Shown here in pieces: positions 19,613 to 28,101 of a stretch of 64,000 nucleotides of DNA; the stretch's first letter is position 1; each line of letters begins with the position of its first letter. Position numbers and translations under genes: made by a program. Source of the DNA: Soonwooa sp032078105 (GTDB lineage Bacteria > Bacteroidota > Bacteroidia > Flavobacteriales > Weeksellaceae); assembly GCA_046269235.1 (NCBI GenBank), contig JBJZOS010000001.1:597655-661654 (forward strand). The letters are read 5' to 3'. Below the pieces are notes generated by a model. The model saw nothing but the letters and a program-made list of their open reading frames with translations. It was not told the DNA's origin and did not search any database.

Positions 19613-22046
19613 TTTGAACTTTTTTTCTTTTCGCTTCTTGCAAAAATAATAATGCTTCTGCCATTCTCACTTCCTTTTGATCAAAAGATTGTAAACTTGG
19701 CGTTTCTCCCGTTTTCTTTTTAAACGCTACAATCTTGGGCCACAAAACAATAGCTTCTTCTTCTGTCATTTCTAATTTTGTGACATTAATGGTATCTTGA
19801 ATTGCCTTCAACATACGAACCGTAACGTTTTTAGAAAGGATTTCAAAGGCTCTTTGAAATGGATTAATCGAATCAATTAGGTCGATATGAATATCATCAA
19901 TATTGATAAAGCTTCCTGCAAGACGAATAAACTTTTTACCTCCCTCTTCAACAACAGAACCTGCTTTTATCACGGAATCTACCACAACATGCTGTCGAAC
20001 TGCTTCAACATCATCCTCAGATAAATCGGGATAAACCTCTCTAATAATTTTCGGAATTAAAACTGTATTAATAACTTCGGGATCTACGTTACCAGGCATG
20101 GCTTTTAGCATCGTATCATCTTGCAATATTTTTGCTTTTAGATCGTTCAAGTCGCTTTCGATAATATCTTTTGCTCTTTGGGAAGTCGGTTTCTTGAAAC
20201 CATCAATTTTTAAAGTAGGCGTATCCGAATCTCCGTTTCCGTTTTCATCTTCATCGTCTGGATCATCTTTTGCTTTAAACTTGAAATTAGGCGCTAAAAC
20301 TTGTTCCATCAATAATGAAGCTGTAATTGCTTTTAGCATATTGTTTACCGCTACTTTTACATCATCATCTTCCGCATCGGGAGAAGCAATAAGGTTGGTA
20401 AATTGTGCATGTGTCTTATTTGAAGAATCACGTGTTGCTCTACCAATAATCTGAATAATTTCGGTAAGCGAACCTCTATAACCAATTGTTAAGGCATGTT
20501 CGCAGAATGGCCAGTCGAAACCTTCTTTTGCCATGCCTAAAGCAATAATCATATCTATATCTTCGGGACTACTAACACCACGCAAGTAAGCAACTACTTT
20601 ATCTCTACTTTTAGGATCATCATTCACTAAATCGGCAATTTTCAAAATACGTCCTGTGCGCTTACTTTTGACATACATGATTTTAGTTTCTGTATCTTGA
20701 TATTCCATTTCGCCGATACAGTCAATGATGTGATTTACTTCCTCATATTTTTGTTTTGAAGATTCTGCAGAATTAACGCTTGGAATGTGAATAATCGTTT
20801 TTTTATTTTCATCAAGAATCTCTTCCAGTGCAGAAATATTTTTTTCAGGATCAACTTTATAATATCTACCTCTGTAGAAATGATAACCGATACCTAAAGA
20901 CTTAAGATAATCATATCCATTTAGCTGCTCATAATAGTTATAGGTAACTTTTGAAAACTTAGCTTCATCTTCGGGCATTAAAACAGGTACACTATCTCCT
21001 CTAAAATAAGATCCTGTCATTGCTACAATATGCGCATTAGAATCTTTCATAATCGAACGCATCACTTCGCCCAGACGGTTATCTCCATCTGCCGAAACGT
21101 GGTGAAATTCGTCAATTGAAATAAGACAATCGTTAAGGTCTTTTGGTTGAATACCTTCAAAAGCAAATCTTAAAGTAGCATGCGTACAAATGAGAATTCT
21201 TTCCTCAGACTCCAAAAAATTAATAAAAGCTTTTACTTTACTGGTATCGCTACCAGGCGTACAAAGATTATATTTTTGATTGGGTTCCCAATTGGCGAAA
21301 AAACCGTGTTTGGATAATTCTGTTGGACTAAATGAGTTCCCGATAGACCTTTCGGGTACTGCTACAATTACTTTTTTAATCCCTTGATTTACTAATTTAT
21401 CTAATGCAATAAACATCAAAGCTCTAGACTTTCCCGACGCAGGTGGTGCTTTTAATAATAAATATTGTGCAGACCTTGCTTCGTAGGCTTTTGCTTGCAT
21501 TTCTCGCATGCCTAGCTCGTTGGTTGATTTACTCTTGCCTGTTTGAGCATATTCAACTTCAACTAGGTTAATGGGTTTTATATATTCTGGATGATTAATC
21601 TCCATTTTTTCTTTTGTTTTGTTTTCTGTTTTAGAAATTGTTTTTTCTGAAATGTCGCTTAAAGAATCATAACAAATGTTGCCAAGCAACAAATTGAAAG
21701 TATTCTTAAAAACTTCATGTCCTTTAAGGTCTATGGTCTTGTCTTTTGGGTAGGTTTGACCATTTATAACGATGCCTTTTAATTCAATTAAAATCCTTGG
21801 ACTATCGGGATTGTAACCTCCTTGTAATAGCAAGTGGGTAAATGGCTTCATCGTAGAATATTTGCCATCACTTCCTTTGATAAAGAATCGCCCAATGTAG
21901 TAATCAGAATAATCTCTATACTCCACGTTTTTAGTCCCTGAACGCATCTCATGAAGATATTCGTTCATGATTGTGAGGTAAAGAATGTTTTCTTTTTTGA
22001 GACCAAGCTCGTTAATTGTATCTTGAAGTTGCGGCGTGTAGTTCAT
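19605..22046 (-). CDS. SF2 DEAD/DEAH-box helicase with ASCH-like N-terminal domain
   Basis: The 813-residue protein has a superfamily-2 helicase core: Walker A APPASGKS at 200-207, a DEFH box at 312-315, motif III as MTGSY near 343-347, and motif VI QIIGRATRDS. Before it, residues of about 20-125 resemble an ASCH/PUA-like fold (LTIMNEYLHEMRSGTKNVEYRDY, then FTHLLLQGG). ASCH domains are a beta-barrel type often linked to RNA or modified-base recognition. The region after motif VI is acidic and contains a low-complexity DDEDENGNGDSD stretch. The stop overlaps the start of the GIY-YIG gene. In context it is likely the motor of a restriction-like system, and the ASCH-like domain could sense modification state; both are inference. 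Confidence 0.82.
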   Translation of the reverse strand: MNYTPQLQDTINELGLKKENILYLTIMNEYLHEMRSGTKNVEYRDYSDYYIGRFFIKGSDGKYSTMKPFTHLLLQGGYNPDSPRILIELKGIVINGQTYPKDKTIDLKGHEVFKNTFNLLLGNICYDSLSDISEKTISKTENKTKEKMEINHPEYIKPINLVEVEYAQTGKSKSTNELGMREMQAKAYEARSAQYLLLKAPPASGKSRALMFIALDKLVNQGIKKVIVAVPERSIGNSFSPTELSKHGFFANWEPNQKYNLCTPGSDTSKVKAFINFLESEERILICTHATLRFAFEGIQPKDLNDCLISIDEFHHVSADGDNRLGEVMRSIMKDSNAHIVAMTGSYFRGDSVPVLMPEDEAKFSKVTYNYYEQLNGYDYLKSLGIGYHFYRGRYYKVDPEKNISALEEILDENKKTIIHIPSVNSAESSKQKYEEVNHIIDCIGEMEYQDTETKIMYVKSKRTGRILKIADLVNDDPKSRDKVVAYLRGVSSPEDIDMIIALGMAKEGFDWPFCEHALTIGYRGSLTEIIQIIGRATRDSSNKTHAQFTNLIASPDAEDDDVKVAVNNMLKAITASLLMEQVLAPNFKFKAKDDPDDEDENGNGDSDTPTLKIDGFKKPTSQRAKDIIESDLNDLKAKILQDDTMLKAMPGNVDPEVINTVLIPKIIREVYPDLSEDDVEAVRQHVVVDSVIKAGSVVEEGGKKFIRLAGSFINIDDIHIDLIDSINPFQRAFEILSKNVTVRMLKAIQDTINVTKLEMTEEEAIVLWPKIVAFKKKTGETPSLQSFDQKEVRMAEALLFLQEAKRKKVQNG

Positions 22047-22113
22047 AAAAATGAGATTATATAAAAATATCGGAAAATAGTATCAATAACAATTCTTGCT
22101 AGGAAAAACTATG

Positions 22114-22252
22114 AGTTTATCTAAATTTTCTCTAAAAATAACATTTAGACATTTGTTAACACTGATTAATAAAAGGTTTTAATACTTATGTGTCTAAAAG
22201 TTTATCTAAAAGTTTATCTAAATTTTTATTCTGAAATTTTATTAGATAAACT
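22114..22252. repeat. Repeated 12-mer between the helicase and AlbA_2 genes
   Basis: The 12-mer AGTTTATCTAAA occurs at 22114-22125, 22199-22210 and 22211-22222 (the last two in tandem). An 11-nt inverted copy lies at 22242-22252, inside the last codons of the AlbA_2 gene. The tandem and inverted copies can form a hairpin around the AlbA_2 stop codon. They lie within about 210 bp upstream of the helicase start, so they could be operator sites for the helicase / GIY-YIG unit. Chance in AT-rich DNA is not excluded. Confidence 0.45.
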
Positions 22253-23893
22253 TAATACCCATTTGGGATTTCTATTATTTCCTTTATTTTCAATACTTTG
22301 TTCTCGCTTTGAGAGAGAATATATGATATTTCTAATTTTGTTGTCTTTTTGTTTTTTATCTAAAACCGCAGGAAGTATATCTAAAATTAGATCATCTATA
22401 TCTTTTTTAGAAGCCTGCCCATAAGTTTCTAAATAATTTACTATCATTTTTTTGTAATGATCATCTTTAAAACCTCTTTGTTTTATATAAGATGCTTTGC
22501 CATCAACAGCTTCGGCAACATCAGAAGATATATAAAAATTAGGTCTTCTTCCTTCTATTAATTTTTTGCTTTTTAGCAGTTTTACATCTTTGTCAGTAAT
22601 ATTTTTTTGTTTAGCAACTTTATCTAAAAGTATAATTTCGTCAAATGATAAGTTGGGAAGTCCGGCTAATTTCCGAGCATAATTAGTATCAATCACTTTT
22701 CCGATAATAGTAACTTTAACTTTATTATTAGAAAAGTCATATTCAGGTAGAGGGAAAAATTTATCCTTTTGAATTCTAAACATTCTTTTAATGCCACTAC
22801 CTATCGTATCAATCATATTTAGAATGACCATTGCAGCAACCAAAAAAGGATTTCTGTATATAGGTTCGGGGGAATCATTTGTTATTACTTCTTCAATACT
22901 ATTTGGTATAAAACCACCAGAATTAGTAAATGATATCCATCCATCTTCATTCTCGACCACGATAATCTTACCTCCCAAAGTGTAATCTTGATGCGCTATA
23001 CAATTGTGTAACGCTTCGCGAATGAGATAAGGATCATACTGATCTACTTCATCTGGAAATAAAGTTCCTGATTTTATATACCGATATTTTAAATTTCTAA
23101 TTTTAGAACTAAGTTTTTCAACCGCAGTAATAAAGGGATTGTAAAAGTGTTCATAATCTTTTTCAATATTATCTTTATCCTTCAAAATCCATGAAATTCG
23201 GGCTGTAGCAGGGTTTATAAAATGTTCAGACTCAGGCTTGCCTAAAAGGAGAATTGCAGTATTTGTAATTTTACCTTTAATCGTTACTTTCGCTTTATCA
23301 AGAAAAACTTCATTGCTCCAAGTATCTATTTCGTTTTTCAATTTTGGGTTTTTCTCTTTGTACTGAATTTTTGCAAAATCAATAGCTTCAGCTGATAAAT
23401 CTTCCAAACTAGCAGTTTCAATAATTTCTGCACTCCAATCTATATGATTTATTTGCGACCTAATCTTGTCCGCTTCGAAAGGATTTAGCGCACCAAGACT
23501 TTCCCCGTCCCTACCATAATAATGACCTTTCCAAGAAACAGGCATACCTTTAGGAGCAGCAGGAATTTCTAAAATCAAAGCTGTTTTAGTATTTCTAGTA
23601 ACCGAAAAGACATTTGAAAAGTTATTTCTAGGCGAAATATGTCTAACGATTTCAGCTTTGTATTCATTAAGTTGATGATCACTAATAGAAGTTCCAACTA
23701 TTGTTTTGTCATCTTTTACACCCATAATCAAATACGCAAATTTTTGATTGCTCAAATTTGCTTCATTAGAAAGTGCTGAGAAATATTGCCCAAGTTTATC
23801 CTTGTCAAACTGATTTTTGGCTTCCTTGAATTCTACAACTTCATTTTCAGTATTAACTGACAACAATTGATCTAAAAGTTTTTCTTTATTCAC
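22226..23893 (-). CDS. AlbA_2 (Schlafen-type) domain protein with RecG-C-like ATP-binding region
   Basis: The N-terminal domain of this 555-residue protein has the AlbA_2/Schlafen pattern: NEVVEFKEAK near residue 17, then FAYLIMGVKDD and a G-R-D-G-E segment. The middle carries the HATPase_c_4 (RecG C-terminal-like) signature YLIREALHNCIAHQDY with a downstream ISFTNSGG. The C-terminal part looks like winged-helix segments. Such proteins are usually annotated as ATP-binding or putative DNA-binding regulators and often accompany restriction or defence genes. It has its own promoter candidate and stands between the methyltransferase/HNH pair and the helicase/GIY-YIG pair. Confidence 0.8.
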   Translation of the reverse strand: MNKEKLLDQLLSVNTENEVVEFKEAKNQFDKDKLGQYFSALSNEANLSNQKFAYLIMGVKDDKTIVGTSISDHQLNEYKAEIVRHISPRNNFSNVFSVTRNTKTALILEIPAAPKGMPVSWKGHYYGRDGESLGALNPFEADKIRSQINHIDWSAEIIETASLEDLSAEAIDFAKIQYKEKNPKLKNEIDTWSNEVFLDKAKVTIKGKITNTAILLLGKPESEHFINPATARISWILKDKDNIEKDYEHFYNPFITAVEKLSSKIRNLKYRYIKSGTLFPDEVDQYDPYLIREALHNCIAHQDYTLGGKIIVVENEDGWISFTNSGGFIPNSIEEVITNDSPEPIYRNPFLVAAMVILNMIDTIGSGIKRMFRIQKDKFFPLPEYDFSNNKVKVTIIGKVIDTNYARKLAGLPNLSFDEIILLDKVAKQKNITDKDVKLLKSKKLIEGRRPNFYISSDVAEAVDGKASYIKQRGFKDDHYKKMIVNYLETYGQASKKDIDDLILDILPAVLDKKQKDNKIRNIIYSLSKREQSIENKGNNRNPKWVLSLSNKISE

Positions 23894-23927
23894 TTTCTTT
23901 TTTTATAATATTCTAATTATTTATAGA

Positions 23928-23956
23928 CTAAAATACCATTTAAAGTTTTAAACAAA
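23928..23956 (-). promoter_or_regulatory. Candidate promoter of the AlbA_2 gene
   Basis: On the minus strand, TTTG at 23956-23953 is followed after 17 bp by TATTTTAG (23935-23928), close to the Bacteroidota pattern TTTG-N17-23-TAnnTTTG. It would start transcription about 30 nt before the ATG at 23893. The last two bases of the -7 element deviate. Confidence 0.45.
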
Positions 23957-24067
23957 GCTAATGGCATGACAGAATTTGCTATTTTAATCTGTATTTATTT
24001 TGTTAAAAATGATAAGATTGAGTGGATTGGTTAATATTAGATACTTTGTATAATAATTTATAGTCAT

Positions 24068-24988
24068 TTAATTTTCTTCATAATCGAGATTAACAACATT
24101 AAGATCAACTGAAATTGTTGATTTTAAATTAGATGAACAGTCCATAAGATAACGATAACTTTCTTCGTTATTCTCTATTTCAAATTTATTGGGAATAATT
24201 TTAAAACTATCCAGAGGTTCGAAATAATTATTTAAATCATCCGAACAAAAAGGTATGTAAATTTGAAATGCAAACAAATTGTATAGCAATTTGAACATAT
24301 AACAAGGGATATTACTATTGTCCGTTTTTCGTTTAAAAAGCAAAACAGATAAATCAAATTCTTGCCCATCATTTTTATTTTGACTGAAAAATAATGGCAA
24401 ATTCTCAAAATGATACATCTTGTTTGAATGGCTCTCATCTTGCAACCATTCAAAAGTTTTGGAAAATTTACTAAGTTCTGACTCACTCACCATTGATAAA
24501 GCCATCTTTACCAAAGATTTATAAACTGCTATCGGGATAAAATCATCACTCTTTAATTTAGAAGAAAATCCTTTTTGAGATACCGAACTATCCTCGACTC
24601 CTTCTAGGATAAAATCGAATCCATTTTTATTCTCCAGTCTTATCCCATCTCTTTTATAAGTTGGAATTCCTTTTCTACCTTTAACACTATAAATATTATG
24701 AAGCAACTTCATGAAATTTGCAAAATCATTCTCTAAAGTTCTACTAAATTTTTCATTGCACAAATCGCATTCAAATTCAGATAAAACAAATTTGTTACCT
24801 ATAAATCTCGGAAAGGTATGAGATTCATTTCTAAACGTAGTTTGATTTCTGTCTTTTCCACAGAAGCGACATTTTAAATAACTATCTTTAAAAAAACCTT
24901 TTTGCCGTACCTTTGACAAATCAAAATATCCCGTCCAATCATATTGATTTAATATTTCGTTTTTTTCATTTAAAAACTTATTTTCCAT
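24068..24988 (-). CDS. HNH-type zinc-binding nuclease-like protein
   Basis: The N-terminal part of this 306-residue protein carries a Cys4 zinc-binding HNH pattern: CRFCGK near residue 40, then ESHTFPRFIGNKF with the histidine that would be catalytic, and CDLCNEKFSR with the second Cys pair. This matches the layout of HNH endonucleases found beside restriction genes. The remaining 200 residues are not recognised. The start overlaps the end of the methyltransferase gene by 11 bp, which strongly suggests translational coupling. It may be the cutting subunit missing from the methyltransferase; this is inference. Confidence 0.75.
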   Translation of the reverse strand: MENKFLNEKNEILNQYDWTGYFDLSKVRQKGFFKDSYLKCRFCGKDRNQTTFRNESHTFPRFIGNKFVLSEFECDLCNEKFSRTLENDFANFMKLLHNIYSVKGRKGIPTYKRDGIRLENKNGFDFILEGVEDSSVSQKGFSSKLKSDDFIPIAVYKSLVKMALSMVSESELSKFSKTFEWLQDESHSNKMYHFENLPLFFSQNKNDGQEFDLSVLLFKRKTDNSNIPCYMFKLLYNLFAFQIYIPFCSDDLNNYFEPLDSFKIIPNKFEIENNEESYRYLMDCSSNLKSTISVDLNVVNLDYEEN

Positions 24989-27680
24989 TTGTTTTCTTAG
25001 TTTTCATTTTTTTCCCCTTCGCAAACAATGTATCTTTTTTGGTGTACTCGTCGTAGAGTTTGAAAAGGAACTCTAGTCGGTCGGCGTCGCTATCGAATGC
25101 ACGAAGGCGGTAGATTCTTTCAATAGCCAAGTCTAGCTCAAGGTGTGCTTGTTTAAGACCTTTAGGCATGGTCTCGGGATTGTAGAGCCAAGCCATGGTT
25201 TTTTCTGGGAATTTGGCACGCTCATCCAACACCGCAAAGACGTATTCTGTAATGAGTTGCTTTTGTTTCTGATCTAATTTTGGAAACGGAAAGGTATTGT
25301 AACATAGTTTGGCCGAATAACGATAATCTGTTTTTAGTTTACCACCAACGGCATCTACCCAAACCATGTGCATTTTGGAATGGAGAACACCGAAGAGCCA
25401 TGGTTCTGAGGTTGCAACAATTAAATTAGAATCACTTGCTTTAAAATTGGAATCAAAAAAACCTAAAGGAATGTAATCTCTTTCTTCAGAGGAATGTCTT
25501 GGAATGAGAATGAAGTCTGAATCTGCAGGTTGCGTAATTTGTGCAAATAAATGAGGAATTGCTGCTAATTGTGGACGAGATGAATTTAATCTTTCATTAT
25601 GTACCTTATTAACTCTTTCTTTTATAAGCGGCATACTTTCTAATTCTTCATCTGAAATATCTTCCAACCACAAGCAATATCTTTTTTTACCGTTTAGAAA
25701 TTCGTGTGCTGAAATTAATTCTTTGAACCAAGCCTCTGAATTTGGCTCTTGTTCAATAAAGCTATCTCTCTCTTCAGGGGCAAATAATAAAAAACCACCA
25801 TCAGCGGGCATATTTCCAAAGTTCATAATTGGGAACTTCGAAATTGGTTGATTTTTACTTTCTACAAATGCATCAGAACCATCCAATAAATAAGCATTAA
25901 TATTTTTTACTTCTTTTTGAATTTTTTCGGTAAATAAATACTTAGGTTGAGTTGACTTATTTCTCAATCCAACTATTATCACTGTAACACCTGCATTGGC
26001 TTTTGCATTGTTTTGCCATTTAAAGGATTGGTAGGCAAAACCTATTTCAATATGTTCATTTAGAATTCTTGGCCATGTTAATGCTACTAACAGACCTTGA
26101 CAGACCGAATTGGTAGATACAAAAGCTAATTGAGAATTAATTCCTTCAATAAATTTAGCGCCTTTGTAAAACCAAATAGAAACATAATCTAAGCTTTTAT
26201 AGTCTTTTCTGAAAACTAACTCCATATCGGATTTCTGGTTCGCATCTTGGTTACGGCTTCCCAAATACGGAGGATTTCCAATAATATAGATTTCGTCATT
26301 CGCAACTTTAGGACAAGTATCTTCCCAGTTTAATCTTGCAGCATTACCATGTGTAATATGTCCCGACTGCTTTAAGGGAAGCATCGGGGCTGATTGTCCA
26401 AAATCTAATAATTCGGTTTCAAAAACTTTGTTCATTTGGTGTTCTGCCAACCAAAGCGACAGAATTGCCATCTCATGCGCAAAATCTTTTATTTCTATTC
26501 CATAAAATTGCGACAATTTAATCTCTGTAAACTGTAACGGAATGGTTGTCCCTGAAGGAATTAACTCTACAATACGTTTTATGATGTTAATTTCCAACAA
26601 ACGGATTTCTTTGTAGGTAATAATTAAAAAATTTCCGCTGCCACAGGCAGGATCAAAAAATTTGATAGTAGAAATCCTACTGATTAATTTTTTTAAACCA
26701 ATAGAAGAATTGTGTTGCTTCTCGAATTCCTCGTATAATTCATCTAAAAATAGTGGTTTTATCAACTTCAAAATATTCGGAACAGAAGTGTAATGCATTC
26801 CTAAGTCTGAACGTTCCTCGGGATCTGCCACCGCTTGAATCATAGAGCCGAAAATATCGGGATTAATTTCGTCCCAATTCAGATTACCACAAGCCAACAA
26901 AATTTGTCTTGATTTGTAAGAAAATTTAGGACAAACAATATCATCCCTAAACAAACCACCATTAACATAAGGGAACTCTTCTACATAAGCAGGGAAATCG
27001 CCTTTCTCAGTATTTAACCTTTTGAATAAATCAGTTAAAAATACATCGACATCCGAACCATCGTCTTTGGTATGATTGGCAATAGAATCGGAGAAAATAC
27101 CCTCAGTTTCAAATATCCCTGTGTCTTCCGCGAAAAAGCAAAATAATAATCTTGATAAAAATACATTGAGGTTGTGCGAATGTCCTGCCAGAAGTTCAGC
27201 ATTATCTTCAATCAAAATATCGTACAACTTTGCTAACTCGTACGAAGCATCACGATCCGCTTTGTTATCATTGGTTGATCTGTAAATCTCCGCACCTGTA
27301 AGAGGAAGAAAAAAAGCATAATGTTTTGATAATTCTACAATCGGAAAATCTTTATTAAGTCCTGTTTTTAGGTCTTTAGCAACAAATGTTTCAAAATCTG
27401 TAAGAATTATAAAACGAGGATTCTGTTTTAAAACATATTCGTCTTTAGCATATTTTTCAATATCAAAAAGTAAGGAACCTGACTCTCCAACTTTAAAGAA
27501 AACCTTGCCTTTGTATAAAACTTCGTCTTGGTTTTTCGCTATGTTGTAATCGCCTTTTTTAAGTCGAGAAATGGAAGTTTTTGAAATGCCAAATGCTAAT
27601 AAGAAATCATAAATAAACTCTTCGTTTCTTAGATTATCGGTTATGTTTTTTAGATTTTGTTCAATTTCCTTAGATGTCAT
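24978..27680 (-). CDS. Class I N6-adenine DNA methyltransferase, MmeI-like, without an evident nuclease motif
   Basis: The 900-residue protein has the MmeI-type order: a short N-terminal domain, a helical spacer (about 140-330), a gamma-class methyltransferase core, a target-recognition part and a helical C-terminus. AdoMet motif I is FFDPACGSGNFL at 341-352 and catalytic motif IV is NPPY at 469-472, which indicates N6-adenine methylation. MmeI-type enzymes normally carry a D-x(n)-E-x-K nuclease site in the first about 100 residues. Here that stretch (VLYKGKVFFKVGESGSLLFD) shows no clear match, so it is probably methylation-only. Cutting would then fall to the HNH or GIY-YIG proteins of the same cluster. 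Confidence 0.85.
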   Translation of the reverse strand: MTSKEIEQNLKNITDNLRNEEFIYDFLLAFGISKTSISRLKKGDYNIAKNQDEVLYKGKVFFKVGESGSLLFDIEKYAKDEYVLKQNPRFIILTDFETFVAKDLKTGLNKDFPIVELSKHYAFFLPLTGAEIYRSTNDNKADRDASYELAKLYDILIEDNAELLAGHSHNLNVFLSRLLFCFFAEDTGIFETEGIFSDSIANHTKDDGSDVDVFLTDLFKRLNTEKGDFPAYVEEFPYVNGGLFRDDIVCPKFSYKSRQILLACGNLNWDEINPDIFGSMIQAVADPEERSDLGMHYTSVPNILKLIKPLFLDELYEEFEKQHNSSIGLKKLISRISTIKFFDPACGSGNFLIITYKEIRLLEINIIKRIVELIPSGTTIPLQFTEIKLSQFYGIEIKDFAHEMAILSLWLAEHQMNKVFETELLDFGQSAPMLPLKQSGHITHGNAARLNWEDTCPKVANDEIYIIGNPPYLGSRNQDANQKSDMELVFRKDYKSLDYVSIWFYKGAKFIEGINSQLAFVSTNSVCQGLLVALTWPRILNEHIEIGFAYQSFKWQNNAKANAGVTVIIVGLRNKSTQPKYLFTEKIQKEVKNINAYLLDGSDAFVESKNQPISKFPIMNFGNMPADGGFLLFAPEERDSFIEQEPNSEAWFKELISAHEFLNGKKRYCLWLEDISDEELESMPLIKERVNKVHNERLNSSRPQLAAIPHLFAQITQPADSDFILIPRHSSEERDYIPLGFFDSNFKASDSNLIVATSEPWLFGVLHSKMHMVWVDAVGGKLKTDYRYSAKLCYNTFPFPKLDQKQKQLITEYVFAVLDERAKFPEKTMAWLYNPETMPKGLKQAHLELDLAIERIYRLRAFDSDADRLEFLFKLYDEYTKKDTLFAKGKKMKTKKTNGK

Positions 27681-27772
27681 TTTATGGCAATAGTTTTTTC
27701 TTTTGTGATATTTGCTTTGTCTTTATTTACACGATGAAATAAACGATAAATATACAAACTGAAAACGGAAGA

Positions 27773-27807
27773 AAAAAGAGGAAAATAAAAACTATTTACC
27801 TCTTTTT
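27773..27807. other. Hairpin in the methyltransferase upstream region
   Basis: A perfect 9-bp inverted repeat (27773-27781 with 27799-27807) encloses a 17-nt AT-rich loop. It lies about 95 bp before the methyltransferase ATG and 80 bp before the long RNA-like structure. It could be an operator or part of the methyltransferase leader; nothing more can be said. Confidence 0.4.
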
Positions 27808-27858
27808 ATTAATATAAAACAGCTAAGATTAAAGCAATAATTAAAAATTTAAAATCTT

Positions 27859-27866
27859 TATCTTTG
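27859..27866 (+). promoter_or_regulatory. -7 promoter element upstream of the structured RNA
   Basis: TATCTTTG matches TAnnTTTG exactly. Transcription would begin near 27873, about 16 nt before the outermost stem of the RNA-like structure. I do not see a convincing -33 TTTG. Confidence 0.5.
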
Positions 27867-27872
27867 CTTTAG

Positions 27873-28060
27873 AAAATAAAAAATCAACGTAAAGCGTAAG
27901 CTATCGTATTGGACAAAGAAAACTAGGAATCTTCAAACAATCCAAATTTCGATAGACTTACGCCCGTGTCATTATATGGCGTGGGCTGTAAGTTTCTATC
28001 TGGATTGTGGGTATCCTAGTACCTCTTTGTCGGATTGGCTTCAGTTCCACGCTTTATCAT
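27873..28060 (+). ncRNA. Candidate structured RNA: long rod with bubble (6S-like shape)
   Basis: An almost continuous imperfect hairpin spans 27889-28057. Stems pair 27889-27897 with 28049-28057, 27912-27918 with 28025-28031, 27922-27928 with 28014-28020, 27937-27944 with 28001-28008, 27951-27955 with 27996-28000, 27956-27961 with 27988-27993 and 27962-27965 with 27983-27986. The apical loop is about 17 nt. A bubble of about 14 and 17 nt (or a weak 4-bp stem inside it) separates the closing stem from the long apical rod, which resembles 6S RNA shape and size. The region is clearly richer in G and C than its surroundings, and a TAnnTTTG element precedes it. It could instead be the leader of the gene at 28102 or a DNA-level hairpin. 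Strand is assigned from the promoter only. Confidence 0.65.
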
Positions 28061-28101
28061 TTAAAATCGAAATATAGGAACTGGTATTTCACGCAATTTA
28101 A

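Noticed and set aside
22188..22424. Plus-strand ORF over the AlbA_2 gene end
   Set aside because: It is antisense to the AlbA_2 gene and driven by the 12-mer repeats.
17904..27680. BREX or DISARM system
   Set aside because: PglZ/BrxC-type and DrmB-type proteins are absent.
17904..27680. Classical type I restriction locus
   Set aside because: There is no HsdS specificity gene, and the helicase lacks an HsdR-type nuclease domain.
27873..28060. Retron msr-msd RNA
   Set aside because: No reverse transcriptase gene is present in the element.
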